From positions 124,001 to 188,000 of the forward strand of contig CACWTU010000001.1 in NCBI GenBank assembly GCA_902763885.1: a DNA stretch of 64,000 nucleotides, in the 5' to 3' direction. This document shows positions 52,672 to 62,800 of the stretch, one piece after another. This stretch comes from an uncultured Bacteroidales bacterium (GTDB taxonomy: Bacteria > Bacteroidota > Bacteroidia > Bacteroidales > Bacteroidaceae). How positions within the stretch are numbered: the first letter of the stretch is position 1; every line of letters begins with the position of its first letter. Made by a program: the position numbers and the translations under genes. Under the pieces are notes generated by a model. The model was given only the letters and a program-made list of their open reading frames with translations. It was not told where the DNA came from and made no database searches.

Positions 52672-54411
52672 ATGAATAAATATTTCAAACTGATAACCGG
52701 GTCTGTTTTGACTTTAGCTTCTGTTGTGGCCATGGTGTCATGTGAAAGTGATACCTGGAAAGACCATTACAGCGTCAAATCAGATGGAGATGAGGCTGTT
52801 GCCTCACTTGGCCAGACAATTGCAAGAATTCCTGAGGCTGCGAAATTCGTAGAAGCTCTTAAGAGTACATATATGTATAACGGCACCAAGCGCATGTCAC
52901 TTACATATTGGGACTTCTTGAATGACAATCAGTATCTCACTGTATGGTTGCCTGATCCCACATCTATTTCTGATGCAGAGTGGGCTGTCTATACATCAAC
53001 AGATGATGACAAGGACCATAAAAAGGTAGGTACGGAGTTTATCCTTAACCATATTGCCCGTTTCAGCCATCCTGTAGGAACTGATACCAAGGAGCGTATC
53101 AAGATGATGAGTGATAAAACCTATAACTCACGTGGTGATTTTGGTACCTTTGATGGCGTAGGATATAAGGAAAACAATATCCGCTGCACCAATGGTCTTC
53201 TGCATGTTCTTAACGGCCGTGTGCTTTACAGACCCAGTCTGTATGACTATATAACAGGAGCTTTTAAGATTAAGAGTGCCAATGGCGTGGATTATGATTA
53301 TAAGTTGCGTACAGGTGAACTTGGAAAGTGGCTTGCCAAATATACCAAGGAGGAACTTGATGAAGAGAGAAGTATTCAGGGTGAGGTTAATGACAAGGGT
53401 GAGATAGAGTATATAGACAAGGTCATCACCAGATCCAACGCCGTGTTGAAGAAATATGGTTTCATCGATGTTGAGGACAGTAGCTATATCATGGTGCTCC
53501 CCAGACCTAATGTATGGGATTCTGTCTATAATGCCATTTCAAATTTTTATAGCTATGATTTGACTGATAAGACATTGGCTCCCGTCAGGGATTCATTGCA
53601 GCAGTATTGGACAAATATTGCGATGATTACCGATGCTTTCTTTAACCGTAATCTCCAGAAGCATATCAACGATTCCGCTACCTCTACCCAGTTCAAGTGG
53701 AGTGAGCGTATGACACAGAAATATCCGTATCATGTATTCAGCAAGCCTTTCAGTGAAGGTGGACTCTTTGCTGATTCAACTCTTGCTTCACCTAATGGCG
53801 TAATTGATTCTGTTAACTGCAGCAATGGTGTATTATTTGTTCGTAATGATTGGCCTTTCTCAGATTCAGTGTTCCGTCGTACCATCAAGATTGAGGCTGA
53901 GAATGAGATCCTTGCCGGTAAGGAATGGACTACCAAGAAGAAGAATGCCATGTATAAGGTCAATGACAGTACTGTGAAGTCAGTTCGTGTACTGGAGATA
54001 ACCAACACACAAATGACCTGGACTGCCGAATTCAACATCAAGAACAATCTGAGCGGAAAATACAGGGTCAAAGCGGTGTTCTTCCGCAATGTTGAAGATG
54101 ATCAAAGCAGTAGGGTATCTTTCAAGTTGAAGTATCTCTCTAATCCTGTCAATGAACTCTTCAATGGACGTCTTCCCGGAATCAGAAGCCTGGTTTACAA
54201 TGTAGGCCGTACTGAATTTTACCCGGACACGGTTATTGTAGGAACATCCCAGACTGATGCCAGATATACTGACATGATCTTTGATTTCCCCAGCGGTAAC
54301 TATGAGAGTGGATCCGCCAAGCTCAGATTGGAGATGACATACGTAAAAGGTAATGATTTGTCCCAAAAGATCTGGTTGGATTGCATTATACTTGAACCTG
54401 TTTTTGAATGA
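52672..54411 (+). CDS. FAS1 lipoprotein with C-terminal beta domain
   Basis: The lipobox is AMVSCESDTW. About two FAS1-like units are visible (residues about 30-200 with NGLLHVLNGRVLYRP; 215-390 with SYIMVLPRPNVWDSV and NGVLFVRNDWPF). From about residue 400 a beta-rich domain begins IKIEAENEILAGKEWT and ends IWLDCIILEPVFE, resembling a carbohydrate-binding beta sandwich. At 579 residues it is about half the size of the first FAS1 protein, but it sits in the same position before a susC gene. Confidence 0.78.
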   Translation: MNKYFKLITGSVLTLASVVAMVSCESDTWKDHYSVKSDGDEAVASLGQTIARIPEAAKFVEALKSTYMYNGTKRMSLTYWDFLNDNQYLTVWLPDPTSISDAEWAVYTSTDDDKDHKKVGTEFILNHIARFSHPVGTDTKERIKMMSDKTYNSRGDFGTFDGVGYKENNIRCTNGLLHVLNGRVLYRPSLYDYITGAFKIKSANGVDYDYKLRTGELGKWLAKYTKEELDEERSIQGEVNDKGEIEYIDKVITRSNAVLKKYGFIDVEDSSYIMVLPRPNVWDSVYNAISNFYSYDLTDKTLAPVRDSLQQYWTNIAMITDAFFNRNLQKHINDSATSTQFKWSERMTQKYPYHVFSKPFSEGGLFADSTLASPNGVIDSVNCSNGVLFVRNDWPFSDSVFRRTIKIEAENEILAGKEWTTKKKNAMYKVNDSTVKSVRVLEITNTQMTWTAEFNIKNNLSGKYRVKAVFFRNVEDDQSSRVSFKLKYLSNPVNELFNGRLPGIRSLVYNVGRTEFYPDTVIVGTSQTDARYTDMIFDFPSGNYESGSAKLRLEMTYVKGNDLSQKIWLDCIILEPVFE

Positions 54412-54426
54412 TAAAAAACTAAGAAT

Positions 54427-57400
54427 ATGAATATATTTGGAAAAAAGTTAGTGCATTTGTGTCTGGCCGGCTTACTTGCGTTTATGTCAGCCCCAGCTTT
54501 TTCACAGGTTGAAGGTACTGATGACAATATCGTTGTAACCGGTATAGTGACAGATGCTTCGTTGGGTACTCCCATGGCGGGTGTCAAGGTGCAGGCATAT
54601 AATAATGCCCTCCACTCTTCCATGACCAAGGGTGATGGTTCTTTCTCAATCAAGTTACCCTCTTATGTTACATCGTTGACTTTCTCTGTAGAAGGTTGTA
54701 ATACTGTAGTGTGTGCTCTTAATGGCAGGACAGATGGCGTTAATGTGAAGATGTATTCAGATGCGTTTTCTGAGTCCTACAATGTTCAGATGGTAGCAAC
54801 CAGCTCTGAGAGTGCAAAGATTTCAAATCTCGGTGCAGACATTGAGGTTGACAACCAGATTCAGCAATCACTCCAGGGTAGTGTGTTGTCTGTTATCCGT
54901 TCCGGTCAGATAGGTATTGGTGCATCCATGCAGATAGACGGTATCAATTCTCTCAATATCAATACCCAGCCTCTTATTGTATTGGATGGTGTTATTATGG
55001 ATATGGGCTATGACCGTACTGCCATGCATGACGGTTACTATAACAATCTTCTGGCCAATATACAGATTGAGGATATTGAGTCAGTACAGGTTCTCAAGAA
55101 CGGCTATGGTATTTACGGAGCTAAGGGTGCCAATGGTGTGATACTTATCAACACCAAGCGCAACAAGAGCATGGCTACCAAGATTGACGTGAATCTTTCT
55201 GGTAGTTTCCAGACTCTTCCGCATATGCCTAAGATGATGGATGCCAGCCAGTACAGAGCCTTTACATCTGAACTGTTAGGTACTACCGGAACAAACATGA
55301 ACATATTCAAGTTCCTGCAGAACGACCCCAGTTATTATTATTATAACATATATCATAATGATACTGATTGGACAAAGGATGTTTACAGAACCTCTTTCAT
55401 TCAGAATTACAACGTAGGCGTTCAGGGAGGTGATGATATAGCCAATTATAACCTTTCTGTAGGTTATGCTATGGGTGATGCCACAATTGTCAACAATGAT
55501 TTCTCACGTTTCAGTCTGCGTCTTAACTCAGACATCATTCTGGGAGATCATCTGTCACTCCGTTTTGACGCTAATTATAGCGATATAACACGTGATATGC
55601 GTGATGATGGCGCTCCTATGAATATTGACAACAATATGATCAATTCTCCCGGATTCCTTGCTTTGGTCAAGTCTCCGTTCCTTTCACCTTATGCATATAA
55701 TGATGATGGACAGTTAACCAATTATCTTTCACAGGAGGATGATTACCTTAAGGAGGTGCTTGGTTCACGGGCTTCACTTTCCAATCCGCTTTCCATACTG
55801 GAGAATGGTGACGGTATAAACAAGAACTATTTCGGCAGCCGCCTGATAACCCTATCAGTTACTCCCAAGTGGCAGTTCGGCAAGCGTCGCAGATTTACTC
55901 TGTATGAGCATTTCTCATATGTGCTTGCCAATACTGATGAGAACTACTTCATACCAATCTACGGTACTCCAAAATACAACATCGATGGTGTAGGTAGGGA
56001 TATAGACAACAAGGTTTCTGCCATGAATGCCAAGCAGGATGGATTCAACAGCAATACGTACGTTACATACAATAAGCGTTTCAACGCCCATGACATTGAT
56101 GTTCGTGGTGGTGTGCGTTATATAAACAACTCCATGTACCAGACATCCATGAGCGGTTACAACTCAGGTAATGACAAGACTCCTAATATGACGGGCTCAC
56201 TCCAGTATAAGAGCACGGAAGGTGTTGATTCCAAGGATATTTCAATGACCTGGTGGGCACAGGGTGACTATAACTATATGGAGAAATACTACGCATCAGC
56301 AAGCTTAGGTGTATCCGCTTCATCCCGTTTTGGCGGTGAAGTTTCAAACGGAGCCAAGATGTTCGGTGTGCCATGGGGCTTCTTCCCATCTCTGTCAGGT
56401 GCATGGGTGGTTTCTGCTGAGCCTTGGTTCAATGTTGGTGTAATAAACTATCTTAAGTTGAATGCAGGTATTGACGTTACCGGTAATGACGGATTTGATG
56501 ATTCAGCATCAAAGAGTTATTTCTCACCGGTCAAGGTCTTGGGCGTAAACGGTATTGTTCTTGCTAACATAGGTAACAACACCCTTGAGTGGGAGACAAC
56601 CCGTAAACTTACAGCCGGACTGGAGATGAATATGTTTGACAACCGTTTGAATATCGCTGCCAATGTATTCAGCAGTACTACTGATAACCTGCTTTCTATT
56701 AGTTCTCTGTCATACCTTACCGGTCTGCCTGAGAGCTGGAGCAACGGAGGTTCACTCTCCAACAAGGGATTTGATGCTTCATTCAATGTTAAACTGATGA
56801 ATACTCCGCTTGTCAAGTGGGAGGCCGGAGCCAGCATAGGTCACTACAAGAATGAGGTTACCAAGTTGCCGAGTGATGCACTTGAGTATTCATACTGCGG
56901 TGCTACCATAAGGACGGAAGTAGGCCAACCTGTAGGTGTGTTCTACGGATATAAGACAGCAGGTGTCTTCTCTACTGATGCTGAAGCCAAGAGTTCAGGA
57001 CTCCATATGGTTTCAGACACAGGTCAGGATACTCCTTTCGTAGCTGGTGATGTAAGATTTGTCAACGTGAACGGTGATGCATCCAATATCATCGATGAGA
57101 ATGACATGACCATAATAGGTGATCCCAACCCGGATTTCTATGGCCGTATCTTTACCCGCGTGGGTGTAAAGAATCTCTCATTGAGCGCTACTTTCACCTA
57201 TTCTATAGGAGGTGACATCTATAACTATCAGCGTATGTTGCTTGAAAGCGGTTCCCGTTTCATGAACCAGACCGTAGCCATGACAAACCGCTGGACTGCT
57301 GAAGGTCAGAAGACAGATATACCTCGTGCCGTATATGGTGATCCGCACGGTAACAACCGCTTCTCCGACCGTTGGATTGAGGATGGCTCTTATCTGCGTC

Positions 57401-57618
57401 TCAAGAACATTACCCTGAGCTACAATATTCCTATCAGAAGTACTTATCTGCAGGGAATAACAGTATGGGGTTCAGCAAACAACCTGTTTACTCTGACTAA
57501 ATACTTAGGTTCTGATCCTGAATTCTCAGCAAGTAACAATGTGTTGACTCGTGGTGTTGATCGTGGCTTGCTTCCACAATCCACCAACTTCTCATTAGGA
57601 CTTAAGATTAATCTCTAA
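54427..57618 (+). CDS. SusC-like TonB-dependent outer-membrane transporter, second copy
   Basis: The 1063-residue protein has a signal peptide ending at APAFSQVEG, a carboxypeptidase-regulatory-like domain (VVTGIVTDASLGTPMAGVKV), a plug ending IESVQVLKNGYGIYGAKGANGVILINTKRN, and a C-terminal barrel finishing in NFSLGLKINL. It is clearly related to the first SusC but diverged along its length, so the duplication is old or the copies were acquired separately. It is followed 13 nt later by a susD gene. Confidence 0.95.
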   Translation: MNIFGKKLVHLCLAGLLAFMSAPAFSQVEGTDDNIVVTGIVTDASLGTPMAGVKVQAYNNALHSSMTKGDGSFSIKLPSYVTSLTFSVEGCNTVVCALNGRTDGVNVKMYSDAFSESYNVQMVATSSESAKISNLGADIEVDNQIQQSLQGSVLSVIRSGQIGIGASMQIDGINSLNINTQPLIVLDGVIMDMGYDRTAMHDGYYNNLLANIQIEDIESVQVLKNGYGIYGAKGANGVILINTKRNKSMATKIDVNLSGSFQTLPHMPKMMDASQYRAFTSELLGTTGTNMNIFKFLQNDPSYYYYNIYHNDTDWTKDVYRTSFIQNYNVGVQGGDDIANYNLSVGYAMGDATIVNNDFSRFSLRLNSDIILGDHLSLRFDANYSDITRDMRDDGAPMNIDNNMINSPGFLALVKSPFLSPYAYNDDGQLTNYLSQEDDYLKEVLGSRASLSNPLSILENGDGINKNYFGSRLITLSVTPKWQFGKRRRFTLYEHFSYVLANTDENYFIPIYGTPKYNIDGVGRDIDNKVSAMNAKQDGFNSNTYVTYNKRFNAHDIDVRGGVRYINNSMYQTSMSGYNSGNDKTPNMTGSLQYKSTEGVDSKDISMTWWAQGDYNYMEKYYASASLGVSASSRFGGEVSNGAKMFGVPWGFFPSLSGAWVVSAEPWFNVGVINYLKLNAGIDVTGNDGFDDSASKSYFSPVKVLGVNGIVLANIGNNTLEWETTRKLTAGLEMNMFDNRLNIAANVFSSTTDNLLSISSLSYLTGLPESWSNGGSLSNKGFDASFNVKLMNTPLVKWEAGASIGHYKNEVTKLPSDALEYSYCGATIRTEVGQPVGVFYGYKTAGVFSTDAEAKSSGLHMVSDTGQDTPFVAGDVRFVNVNGDASNIIDENDMTIIGDPNPDFYGRIFTRVGVKNLSLSATFTYSIGGDIYNYQRMLLESGSRFMNQTVAMTNRWTAEGQKTDIPRAVYGDPHGNNRFSDRWIEDGSYLRLKNITLSYNIPIRSTYLQGITVWGSANNLFTLTKYLGSDPEFSASNNVLTRGVDRGLLPQSTNFSLGLKINL

Positions 57619-57631
57619 TAGAATTGAAAAA

Positions 57632-59680
57632 ATGAAACTTAAAAACATTATATCAGCGGTTATAGTGGCAGGTGCTGTGCTGACCGCTTCCTCATGTGAG
57701 GATATGTTCAAGGTTGATTCAAAGGTAGTATTGTATGATTATGAGAATACTTTGGATCGGGCTACTGATACAGTTTATTCTGTATTGGGTATAATCAAGA
57801 ACATGCAGAAGATTGCTGACCGTTCTGTTCTTCTTGGTGAGGTAAGAGGTGATCTTGTCTCCACTTCAACCCATGCAAACAAGGATCTGGCAGAACTGTA
57901 CAAGTTTGATTACCAGAATCTGAGCAAAACCAACCGTTATAATAAGCCTTCTGATTATTATGCGGTCATAAACAATTGCAACTTTTTCCTGGCTCATGCA
58001 GACACTGCATATACCCGTAACCGCAAGAATGTGTTCCTGAAGGAGTATATCGCCGTTCTCTCTTTCAGAGCTTGGACCTATCTGCAGTTGGCACAGATAT
58101 ATGGTGATGTCTATTTCTTCTATGAGCCTATCCTGAGCGGTGATCAGGCCGATGAAATCAAGAAACAGGGTAAGTTCAACATTAAGGAGATTGCAACCAT
58201 CCTGCTCAATGACTTTGAGGATCGTTTCCTTGATGAAGCCGTACCTAATTACGGTGACCTGGGCGGTGAGACTACCGGTAGCGGTGACAAGTCAACCACT
58301 CATACATCAGGTAATTTCTTTATCCCTGTCAGAATCATAATGGGTGATCTGGCTCTCTGGTCAGAACAGTACGGTAAGGCTGCCAAGTATTACCATGACT
58401 ATCTGTCAGGCAATACAAATAAACTGATTACCCCCGGAATAGCCCGCATCACATGGTTTGGTAGTGACTTTATATATCCGGATCCCAATGGAGACAGCTA
58501 TTCATCAACCTTTGGTGATAACATTAAGCCCATCTGTTATATCCCTATGGAGATAGATGAATATAACGGTGTGGTTAGTGACCTTCCCAACATCTTCAAT
58601 TCTGTTGAGTCAAATGATTATTGGTATCAGCTCACACGTTCCAATGCACTTACCAGTCTGAGTACCCGCCAGAACTACTGCTATCATAATATTTCAATGC
58701 AAGACAGATTGGAAGGTGATTTTGTCAGGACTCCTAAGTATATGACTAACAAATATGACCAGGAGGTTGAGTTGCGTCGCGGTGACCTGCGTCTGCAGTC
58801 TATACTCACAACCAAGGGTAGGACATTGGATGAATACAGCTCATCAAATCTTAGTTCTGTTGAACAAAAGTTAATTAAAATTAATGCTGAAAAAATTTGT
58901 TTGTACAGAAATGATGTCGTATATTTGAGGCTTGCAGAGGCTTTGAATAGAGCAGAATGCCCCTCATTGGCATTCTCAATACTCAAATCAGGTCTTTGCT
59001 ATGAGATCATTGACAGTCATATCTTAGGCTATGATACAGATGATAATCCCATTGTTGATGCTGAGCTTGAAAGAGCTAAGTCATTTGGTATTGATTATAC
59101 CACTATGGATTATTATAACAAGAACTTCTGCCTGTATCAGATGGGTCAGCAGGGTAACGACGGCTTCAACAGGGTTTATTATGACCTTGAGAATGCCAAT
59201 CCAATGGGATCTGCTGATTATGAGAATGTTAGCAGAACCATTGACGGTGCAACAATCTATAGAGTCAATTCCCAGATCGTGTCTAACCGTAACTCAATGG
59301 GCAGCGGATCACCCAATACTATGGGTATCCATTCAAGAGGTTGTGGTGATGCCGATATTGATACCCTCTACACTATAGGACATAAGCTTTCTGAGATGGG
59401 TAAGCCGCGTACAGGCTCCCTTCAGGATTCAATTCTGGCTGTTGAGGAGTATATCATTGACGAGATGGGTCTTGAGACCTGCTTTGAGGGATACCGTTTC
59501 GGTGACCTGATGCGTATAGCTCAGCATCGTGCCAACGGCAGTGGTTATGATACTGATTTCTTTGCAGAGAAGGTTGCTTCACGTGAAAAAGCTACTATGG
59601 AGGATCCGTATGGAGCTAAGGATATGACTCTTTATGACCGCCTTAAAGACAGCAAGAACTGGTTCTTGCCGTTGGAGTGA
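57632..59680 (+). CDS. SusD/RagB-like nutrient-binding lipoprotein, second copy
   Basis: The lipobox LTASSCEDMFKVDS lies near residue 23. The 682-residue protein has VLSFRAWTYLQLAQIYGDVYFFYEP and the C-terminal GLETCFEGYRFGDLMRIAQHR of the family. It is about 100 residues longer than the first copy, mainly in the central part around residues 190-330. It is probably the glycan-binding lid for the second SusC. Confidence 0.92.
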   Translation: MKLKNIISAVIVAGAVLTASSCEDMFKVDSKVVLYDYENTLDRATDTVYSVLGIIKNMQKIADRSVLLGEVRGDLVSTSTHANKDLAELYKFDYQNLSKTNRYNKPSDYYAVINNCNFFLAHADTAYTRNRKNVFLKEYIAVLSFRAWTYLQLAQIYGDVYFFYEPILSGDQADEIKKQGKFNIKEIATILLNDFEDRFLDEAVPNYGDLGGETTGSGDKSTTHTSGNFFIPVRIIMGDLALWSEQYGKAAKYYHDYLSGNTNKLITPGIARITWFGSDFIYPDPNGDSYSSTFGDNIKPICYIPMEIDEYNGVVSDLPNIFNSVESNDYWYQLTRSNALTSLSTRQNYCYHNISMQDRLEGDFVRTPKYMTNKYDQEVELRRGDLRLQSILTTKGRTLDEYSSSNLSSVEQKLIKINAEKICLYRNDVVYLRLAEALNRAECPSLAFSILKSGLCYEIIDSHILGYDTDDNPIVDAELERAKSFGIDYTTMDYYNKNFCLYQMGQQGNDGFNRVYYDLENANPMGSADYENVSRTIDGATIYRVNSQIVSNRNSMGSGSPNTMGIHSRGCGDADIDTLYTIGHKLSEMGKPRTGSLQDSILAVEEYIIDEMGLETCFEGYRFGDLMRIAQHRANGSGYDTDFFAEKVASREKATMEDPYGAKDMTLYDRLKDSKNWFLPLE

Positions 59681-59704
59681 TATTAAAGATACTGGCTGTT
59701 CCTG

Positions 59705-59739
59705 CTGTCCTTTTTATCCGTTACGGATAGAAAGGGCAG
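59705..59739 (+). promoter_or_regulatory. Intercistronic hairpin between susD and the terminal gene
   Basis: CTGTCCTTTTTATCCGT pairs over 17 positions with ACGGATAGAAAGGGCAG, with two G-U pairs and a very short loop, 25 nt after the susD stop. It lies in a 155-nt gap, far larger than the 12-34 nt gaps in the rest of the locus. It may stabilise the upstream mRNA end or attenuate read-through. No T-run follows. Confidence 0.6.
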
Positions 59740-59835
59740 GGGTACAGACAGGTTATATATGAGAGTTGTTTTAACTGTTTAACTAAAAGAGAAAAGAGTT
59801 TTTTACCTAATTATTATTAACTTAAATTTTTATTT

Positions 59836-62800
59836 ATGAAAAAAAGAGACTTATTACTTGCAGGATTGGTCCTGTTTAATGTGTCTGCTTTTGCTCAGGA
59901 CGGGCCTACCCGTTACTCAGATGATGCAAAAGTGATTTTCACACAGGACTTTGAGGATGCTCCTCAGGTCTTTAATGAGATTCGTCTCAATCCGAGCCCC
60001 AAGCGTCCTACTACTCTTTACACCTGGAATGAGAAGCCCGTTGACAGCATCATGAAGGTGGCATATTATGTTAAGTCAGATAGTGTTGCAAGCTTCAAGA
60101 TCAGCAAACCTTCTGAGATGCAGGGCGAACAGTTTGAGATAGCCGGTTTAAGAGACTCTGTCATTATGATGTATGACGGTGTTATGAGAACTGATGCTGC
60201 ATGGCCTGATGATTCAGCTCTGCAGTGGGATGCTCATTTTATTCTCGAACATGACGGTGAGTCTCAGCATGGTGATAACATAGGAGGCGCACAATATGGT
60301 CTGGACCGTTATGGTGAAGATGGTGGTGATCAGTACTTCCGTTATAAGTCAGCTACCAGTGATAAATTAGCTAACCGTGCCGGAAGTAATGGTGACCACT
60401 ATGTACCTGAATATCGTCGTAACCTGTTTGTACGTAATATTCCTATTGAAGAGAAATCATCATATCGTGTCACTGTTTTCGTAAAGCCTACCCGCTATAG
60501 TGTATCTACAGCCATCAAGCCCAGAATCGGTTTGGATCTGATGCGTGGTTATTTCCACTCAGAGAAGAGTTTCCTTGTTGACCTTGAAGGTACTACAACC
60601 TTCTCTGACAAGACTGACTATACTACTCTTGATGAGGGCCAGTGGAACAAGATTACCCTTATGGCATACTATAACAACGAAGAGGTAGGTAATGCATCAC
60701 CTTATCTGCTCTCTTACTACTGGCAGACTGACTGGGACTGGAAGGTTAATGTTGATGCAGACGGTAAGGTAGCAGAAGAGGGTACTCCCAAGACCTTGCG
60801 TTACATCCAGCAGCCCGACAAGTATTTTGTACGTCTGTCTTTCCGTTCAGACTCCACTATATTTGATGTTGATAACCTCTCTCTTACCAAATCATGGATT
60901 GGCGGTGTTGAGTACTACAATGAAATGATCCGTGTTGACATGGGTTATGAGACCAATCTTGGTAAGTTGGCAGATGCTGCATTGGAAGAAAACAAGATTG
61001 CATCAGTAGAGCTCCCCGGCACATATTTCGATGTTTGGGGTCGTTGGGAGGACACCCATGAATGGGAGCAGGTTCCTATCCTTTCCGCTGAGTATCAGGG
61101 TGACGGCTTCATGTACATGTGGACAGAGCCTGAGGAAGACGGTACACCTTTCACTCTTGATGTATATGATTCTCTTCTCGTATCATTTACCAACCCCCAG
61201 GATCCCGCACTTAGGCTGATGTACACGGGTGACAGATATCCTAACGGTGTTGATTCAGCTTGGGCTGCAAACAAGGAGAACAGAGTTGTATTTGATTTCC
61301 ACAATGAAATAGCTTACCTTAACCCCACTATCATGAAAAGCCCTGTTACAGGAAAGGCTGTCCGTTCACTTGCTGAACTCACTCCTGTGCTGCAGAAGGA
61401 GACAATCGTTGATGGTGCATTCGGTCTTGCTTCAGATACAAGAGAGTTGACATTCAAGTTCTCAAAGAACCTTTCATTTGATAATCTTGGTGCCACTTCA
61501 AATAAAACTACTGTAACTCTTACCGGAAATGGTGTAACAGAGTATTGGACTATAAAGGAATATCCTGAGGATGCTAAGGGCTTTACCACAATTGAGCGTC
61601 CGGCACAATATAATACTCCTTTACAGGGTGACTATGTTCTGAATTTCAGAAAGGTTACTCACCTCAAGAATCCGAATCCTGAGAGGTCAGAAGACTATAG
61701 CGATCCAGTCACTATTAACTACCATTTTGGCGAATTTGACACCACTACTAGATTGGAAGGCTTTGATACCAATTGGGATGTCAAAGAGAATGAAGCTGAG
61801 GCCGTTTGCTTTGGTACTGCTATCATAGATAATAATACACAGAAGTATAAGGAAGGTGATGGTAAGAAAGGAGCCGGAAGCCGTATGTACAGACAAAGTC
61901 CTAAGGGTCAGTTCAGTTGCTCGTACTACATGAGTCCGCGTGGTGGTAGTGTAAATGGTCAGTTGTATATTGGTACTGGTGATGACAGATATTCTATTAA
62001 CCTTACTGCTGGTATCGACTACAAACTTACATTTATGACTTTAGGTTGGGACAATAAGGCTCAGACAAACGTTTACATCTTCCCCAAACCAGTTGAAGGA
62101 ACTCCCGCTGATGTGAAAGCTGAAGACAAGACAAAGCTTGGTGAGTTCACTCCTACCAATTCAGTTGGCAATGCTGAAGGCCGTAAAACTACTTATGTAG
62201 TTAGTACAGCCGATACTATCAATTATTTCTTCACTGTACCTGCTGATGGCAAGTATATTGTAGAATTTGAGATGCCTAGCAGTGCTGGTTGGACCGGAAC
62301 ATTGTATAGTGATATACACATCACCAAAGCTAATGATACACATGTAGGCGATCTCTCCGATGTTTCTGTAAGCAGAATTAACAAGGCTCTTGACAATGCT
62401 TACAAAGCTATTCAGGCAGCTGAGCCGGCTAAGTATCAAGGTGCTGACCTTGAAAACCTTATAAAAGTTAAGGCTAAGAGTGACGGCTTTATTGCTGCCA
62501 AGAAGGCTACCAACCTTAACCTGCCGTCAGAGTATGAGGAAGAAGCCCAGATTATTGATGCTGCTACAAGCGCCCTTAAACTCCATATGGACACTGTTGA
62601 TGCATTCAATAAGGCATTGGCAGATGCACAGGCTAAGCTTGATCTTTACGATGCTGATACACTCAAAGCATATAAGAATCTTGTTGTAGTAGGTGATCTG
62701 CAGACTGCTGTAACCAGATTTGACGGCTATGACTTCTCAGCTCAGGCTCCTGGTCAGATTAATGCTGATACCAAGATTCTGCTTGATGCCATCAAGGCTG

